Below, one piece after another: positions 4,947-7,942 of a stretch of DNA of 7,942 nucleotides. Every line of letters starts with the position of its first letter. Position 1 is the first letter of the stretch. The translations under genes were made by a program, and so were the position numbers. The stretch covers positions 1 to 7,942 of the forward strand of contig JBCDBB010000177.1 in assembly GCA_039184415.1 (NCBI GenBank), written 5' to 3'. The notes under the pieces are model-generated. The model worked only from the letters and a program-made list of their open reading frames with translations, did not search any database and was not told the DNA's origin. This DNA comes from JANSYP01 sp039184415 (GTDB lineage: Bacteria; Pseudomonadota; Alphaproteobacteria; Rhodobacterales; Rhodobacteraceae).

Positions 4947-5696
4947 TCACCGCATGGTCATGCCGCCATCGACCACATATTCCGAGCCCGTGACATAGCT
5001 CGCGTCGTCCGACAGCAGAAAGGCCGCGACGCGCCCCACCTCCTCGGAACTGCCGAAACGGCCCAGCGGCACCATGCCCTTCACCATCTCGGCGAACCCC
5101 TGGGATTCCTCCTGAGAAAGCCCTGTCGCCTCGAAGAAATTCGTCTCGATGGGTCCGGGCGCCAGCGTATTGACCCGGATGCCCGCCGGTGCCAGTTCGC
5201 GCGCCCAGGCCCGGACGATCCCCTGCACCGCGCCCTTGGTGGCGGCATAGACCGACCCGCCGCCCTGCCCGATATAGGGCGAGACAGAGCCCGTCACGAC
5301 GATGCCCGCGCCCTCCTTCAAAAGCGGGCGCAGCCCCTGCATCTGCAGCGCAGGACCGCGCACATTGGTCGCCAGCATCGCGTCGATATGATCGGCATCG
5401 AGCGCCTCGATGGGCCGGAAAGTGCCGAAACCAGCGTTCAGAAAGACCGCGTCGAGCTGGCCAAACGCCTCCCGGAGCGTCGCCACAAGGGCATCGACCT
5501 GCTCCGGGTCGGCGGCGTCATTCTCGATCACCAGCGCGCTTTCGGGCAGCGCGGCCCTGGCGGTATCGCGGTGGCGCGCGGACCGGCCCGTGACCGCGAC
5601 GCGGCCGCCCTCCGCGGCGACGATCTGCGCCGTGGCGAGCCCGATCCCGCTGGTTCCGCCGGTGACGAGCACATGCTTTCCTTCAAAACGAGCCAT
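4947..5696 (-). CDS. Short-chain dehydrogenase/reductase (SDR family oxidoreductase)
   Basis: A 249-aa classical SDR, the usual length, predicted to be a cytoplasmic NAD(P)H-dependent oxidoreductase. Landmarks are the nucleotide-binding TGGTSGIG (residues 12-19), NAG (87-89), N111, catalytic S137 (TGSVS) with Y150 and K154 (YAATK), and the C-terminal VTGSEYVVDGGMTMR (235-249). R38 at the end of the second strand, with no acidic residue at the usual position, favours NADPH over NADH. The start ATG at 5696 has GAGG 7 nt upstream. Substrate cannot be inferred: the neighbours (helicase, GH19 enzyme) do not form a pathway with it, and the family is too broad to name a reaction. It may be a single-gene transcript ended by the palindromic elements downstream. 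Confidence 0.94.
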   Translation of the reverse strand: MARFEGKHVLVTGGTSGIGLATAQIVAAEGGRVAVTGRSARHRDTARAALPESALVIENDAADPEQVDALVATLREAFGQLDAVFLNAGFGTFRPIEALDADHIDAMLATNVRGPALQMQGLRPLLKEGAGIVVTGSVSPYIGQGGGSVYAATKGAVQGIVRAWARELAPAGIRVNTLAPGPIETNFFEATGLSQEESQGFAEMVKGMVPLGRFGSSEEVGRVAAFLLSDDASYVTGSEYVVDGGMTMR

Positions 5697-5777
5697 GTCT
5701 GATCCTCTGGGTTGTGCGCCGGGTGGCGCTGCTCCCAGTCAGCTAGGCCTGCCGGGCCCGTCGCGCAAAAGCCGCAG

Positions 5778-5838
5778 GCGCACAGACCCTGTGCGCGCGG
5801 GGGGTCAGATTTGGCCCGGCCGGGGCCAGCGTGGCCCC
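5778..5838 (-). terminator. Two strong hairpins downstream of the GH19 gene
   Basis: A 7-bp perfect stem, GGGGCCA/TGGCCCC with a 3-nt loop (5822-5838), lies 10 nt past the GH19 stop. A second perfect 8-bp stem, GCGCACAG/CTGTGCGC with a 3-nt loop (5778-5796), follows. On the minus strand only TTTT appears, about 7 nt beyond the second stem. Transcript ending here is likely, but the classic hairpin plus U-tract form is incomplete. Confidence 0.4.
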
Positions 5839-5847
5839 GCACTGGGC

Positions 5848-6657
5848 TCAGGCGGACTTCTTCAGTGCCTTGGCCAGCGCATCCCCGGTCTCGCCGAATT
5901 TCGCCGCCGCCGCCTTCATCGCGGCCTTGGTCTTGGGGCCGTTCAGCCCGTCGACGGGACCGGGATTGAACCCCGCGGCGGCCAGCAGCGTCTGCCAGGC
6001 CGCGATGCTCATCTTGCCGCTCAGCGCGGCCAGCACCTTGGACACCTCCTGCAACCGCCCCTGCAGCCCGTTGGTGCCGCCATTGATGCCCTTGGTCACC
6101 ATGACCTCGTCATTCAGATCGGCCCATTCCAGGAGCGTCTTGCCGCCGCGCCGCGTCGCCGCCATGTAGCGCACCGCGATCAGCCAGGCGGTGGCCGGGT
6201 CGGCCGCCAGATCGGGGTTGCCCACCAGATCGACACCGATCGCCTCGCCATAGGTGGCGTAATTGGACTTGCCCGTCAGCTGAATCCAGCCCCGCCCGCG
6301 ATAACGGTAGCCGTCGCCCGACGCCTCGTCGCCATTGCCCATCCGATTGGCATAGACCAGGTTGGCGATCTTCTTGGGCTTGCGGGCATAGGCCGCCGGC
6401 GAGACGGTCTTGAAATAGCGTCCGAACACCCGCTGCAGGGCGTTGACGGAATAATTCAGGTTCTCGAACCTCTGGGTGAAGCCGCCGCTCTCATAGGCAC
6501 ACTGGCCGATGATCGAGGCGATGCGCGCCTCCGAATTGGCGCCGAGGCTCTGCAATTCGGCCGCCTTTGAGGCCCAGGCGTTGGCCGCCTCCTTTGCGAC
6601 GGTCGATGATCCGGCGACCGCATTGATGGCGGTTTTTACCGTTTTGGTATTTGGCAT
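5848..6657 (-). CDS. GH19 endolysin/chitinase-like enzyme with C-terminal peptidoglycan-binding domain
   Basis: The 269-aa product has a GH19-type (COG3179-like) catalytic domain from about residue 40 to 215. Landmarks are CAYESGGF (53-60), FENLNYS (64-70), VYANRMGNGDEASGDG (101-116) and YRYRGRGWIQLTG (117-129). E56 and E65 are nine residues apart, as are the catalytic glutamates reported for the phage SPN1S endolysin, and T128 is close to the third catalytic position. Residues 217-255 (WQTLLAAAGFNPGPVDG, then GPKTKAAM) match a PG_binding_1 module. It therefore probably cuts glycan strands of peptidoglycan; chitin is a less likely substrate. There is no signal peptide or membrane segment, and no holin or spanin gene lies nearby, so export would need another route. 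GGAG lies 9 nt before the ATG at 6657. It may be a domesticated phage lysis gene; that is inference. Confidence 0.88.
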   Translation of the reverse strand: MPNTKTVKTAINAVAGSSTVAKEAANAWASKAAELQSLGANSEARIASIIGQCAYESGGFTQRFENLNYSVNALQRVFGRYFKTVSPAAYARKPKKIANLVYANRMGNGDEASGDGYRYRGRGWIQLTGKSNYATYGEAIGVDLVGNPDLAADPATAWLIAVRYMAATRRGGKTLLEWADLNDEVMVTKGINGGTNGLQGRLQEVSKVLAALSGKMSIAAWQTLLAAAGFNPGPVDGLNGPKTKAAMKAAAAKFGETGDALAKALKKSA

Positions 6658-6736
6658 AATTGTCTTCTCCCTGTCCCAGTCCCGCTATTACGGTCCTTTG
6701 ATCCTACATGATCCGGGCCGCATTTCTGTTTCAGCA

Positions 6737-6783
6737 CGCACAGACTACCCCCGATTGTCTCAATTGCGGCGTCAATCTGTGCG
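6737..6783. promoter_or_regulatory. Widely spaced inverted repeat in a divergent intergenic region
   Basis: CGCACAGA (6737-6744) and its exact reverse complement TCTGTGCG (6776-6783) are separated by 31 bp. The arm centres are 39 bp apart, close to four helical turns. It lies in the 199-bp region between the GH19 gene and pyruvate carboxylase, where promoters for both must lie. I found no convincing -35/-10 pair for either gene. A paired operator is possible; chance is also possible for 8-bp arms. Confidence 0.3.
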
Positions 6784-6856
6784 CATTATGGCACCTTGCC
6801 GCAACGCCGCGGCTTGGATACCCACTGGCGCAGGGTGGAGTGGCAGGGAAAAAGAC

Positions 6857-7942
6857 ATGGCTGAGTTCAAGAAAATCCTCATTGCGAACCGCGGCGAGAT
6901 CGCCATCCGGGTGATGCGCGCCGCCAACGAACTGGGCAAAAAGACGGTCGCCGTCTATGCCGAAGAGGACAAGCTCGGCCTGCACCGTTTCAAGGCCGAC
7001 GAGGCCTACAAGATCGGCGAGGATCTGGGCCCGGTCGCCGCCTATCTGTCGATCCCCGAGATCATTCGCGTCGCCAAGGCCTCCGGCGCCGACGCCATCC
7101 ACCCCGGCTATGGCCTTCTCAGCGAAAACCCCGAACTGGTGGATGCCTGCGACGCTGCCGGCATCGCCTTCATCGGACCCCGCGCCGAAACCATGCGGGC
7201 GCTCGGCGACAAGGCCTCCGCCCGCCGCGTCGCGATCGAGGCCGGCGTGCCGGTGATCCCCGCCACCGAGGTTCTGGGCGACGATATGGAGGCCATCGCC
7301 AAAGAGGCCGCCGAGATCGGCTATCCCTTGATGCTCAAGGCCTCCTGGGGCGGCGGCGGGCGCGGCATGCGCCCGATCGCGGGCCCCGAAGAGCTCGCCG
7401 AGAAGATCGCCGAGGGCCGGCGCGAGGCCGAGGCCGCCTTCGGCAATGGCGAAGGCTACCTGGAAAAGATGATCATCCGCGCCCGCCATGTGGAGGTCCA
7501 GATCCTCGGCGACAAGGAAGGCGAGATCTACCATCTCTATGAGCGCGACTGCTCGGTCCAGCGGCGCAACCAGAAGGTCGTCGAACGCGCCCCCGCCCCC
7601 TACCTGTCCGCCACCCAGCGCGAAACGCTCTGCAATCTGGGCAAGAAGATCTGCGCCCATGTGAATTACGAATGCGCCGGCACCGTCGAGTTCCTGATGG
7701 ATATGGAAAGCGGCGCCTTCTATTTCATCGAGGTCAACCCCCGCATCCAGGTCGAGCATACCGTGACCGAAGAGGTCACCGGCATCGATATCGTCCGTGC
7801 CCAGATCCTCATCGCCGAGGGCAAGAGCCTGGTGAAGGCCACGGGCACCGCCTCCCAGTACGATGTGAAGCTCGACGGCCATGCGATCCAGTGCCGGATC
7901 ACCACCGAGGATCCGCAGAACAGCTTCATCCCCGACTATGGC
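6857..7942 (+). CDS. pyc: Pyruvate carboxylase, N-terminal biotin carboxylase part, cut by window edge
   Basis: Pyruvate carboxylase converts pyruvate, bicarbonate and ATP to oxaloacetate, refilling the TCA cycle. The first 362 codons are present, covering most of the biotin carboxylase domain; the full enzyme is usually about 1,145 aa. Landmarks are KKILIANRGEIAIRVMRAA (residues 5-23), HPGYGLLSEN (82-91), the ATP-grasp glycine loop ASWGGGGRGMRP (162-173), ERDCSVQRRNQKVVERAPAP (229-248) and FIEVNPRIQVEHTVTE (290-305). The form GHAIQCRITTEDPQNSF (341-357) and the spacing of the first motifs favour pyruvate carboxylase over acetyl-CoA or propionyl-CoA carboxylase subunits. The start ATG at 6857 has AGGGA (6845-6849) 7 nt upstream. 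The carboxyltransferase and biotin-carrier domains lie beyond the window, so the call remains slightly short of proof. Confidence 0.93.
   Translation, partial: MAEFKKILIANRGEIAIRVMRAANELGKKTVAVYAEEDKLGLHRFKADEAYKIGEDLGPVAAYLSIPEIIRVAKASGADAIHPGYGLLSENPELVDACDAAGIAFIGPRAETMRALGDKASARRVAIEAGVPVIPATEVLGDDMEAIAKEAAEIGYPLMLKASWGGGGRGMRPIAGPEELAEKIAEGRREAEAAFGNGEGYLEKMIIRARHVEVQILGDKEGEIYHLYERDCSVQRRNQKVVERAPAPYLSATQRETLCNLGKKICAHVNYECAGTVEFLMDMESGAFYFIEVNPRIQVEHTVTEEVTGIDIVRAQILIAEGKSLVKATGTASQYDVKLDGHAIQCRITTEDPQNSFIPDYG

Noticed and set aside
6731..7882. 383-aa open frame on the minus strand, antisense to pyruvate carboxylase.
   Set aside because: The plus strand encodes a clear biotin carboxylase domain throughout. 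The antisense product is low-complexity (Gly/Ala/Asp/Leu-rich) and shows no family motif.
1..7942. CRISPR array, tRNA, rRNA, intact insertion sequence or attachment site.
   Set aside because: No regularly spaced long direct repeats, tRNA-like cloverleaf, rRNA segment or terminal inverted repeats with a transposase were seen anywhere in the window.

Overview
The window looks like chromosomal DNA of a Rhodobacterales (Paracoccaceae/roseobacter-type) alphaproteobacterium. The protein sequences, the high GC content, the start of a division and cell wall (dcw) cluster with a long structured leader, and a twin-hairpin RNA with CCUCCUCCC loops all point that way. The assignment rests on recognising families by eye; no search was run.

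Left part (1-1311, minus strand): the first genes of the dcw cluster. mraZ is followed 3 nt later by rsmH, which runs off the left edge. mraZ has an untranslated leader of about 235 nt. The leader carries a 13-bp intrinsic terminator before the gene and a candidate promoter, and that promoter is embedded in an array of about eight TGGGA-type MraZ boxes at roughly 10-bp spacing. A terminated transcript would be close to 200 nt, the architecture of the UpsM sRNA of Rhodobacter sphaeroides.

Non-coding middle (1312-1953): about 360 bp with no gene, then on the plus strand a cuckoo/CcsR-type small RNA. It has two consecutive hairpins that display the identical 12-nt loop CTCCTCCTCCCT, and the second is an intrinsic terminator. 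It faces a convergent gene on the minus strand.

Centre (1954-5696, minus strand): a stand-alone receiver-domain response regulator, a full-length UvrD/PcrA-type DNA helicase (791 aa), and an SDR oxidoreductase. The helicase and the SDR gene are separated by a tandem pair of palindromic elements.

Right part: a GH19 endolysin/chitinase-like enzyme with a C-terminal peptidoglycan-binding domain (minus strand, no signal peptide). Divergent from it is the 5' end of pyruvate carboxylase (plus strand), which runs off the right edge.

The protein-coding genes are mostly ordinary housekeeping genes. The most interesting material is RNA-level and regulatory, between mraZ and the response regulator: two probable sRNA loci and a dense MraZ operator within about 850 bp.
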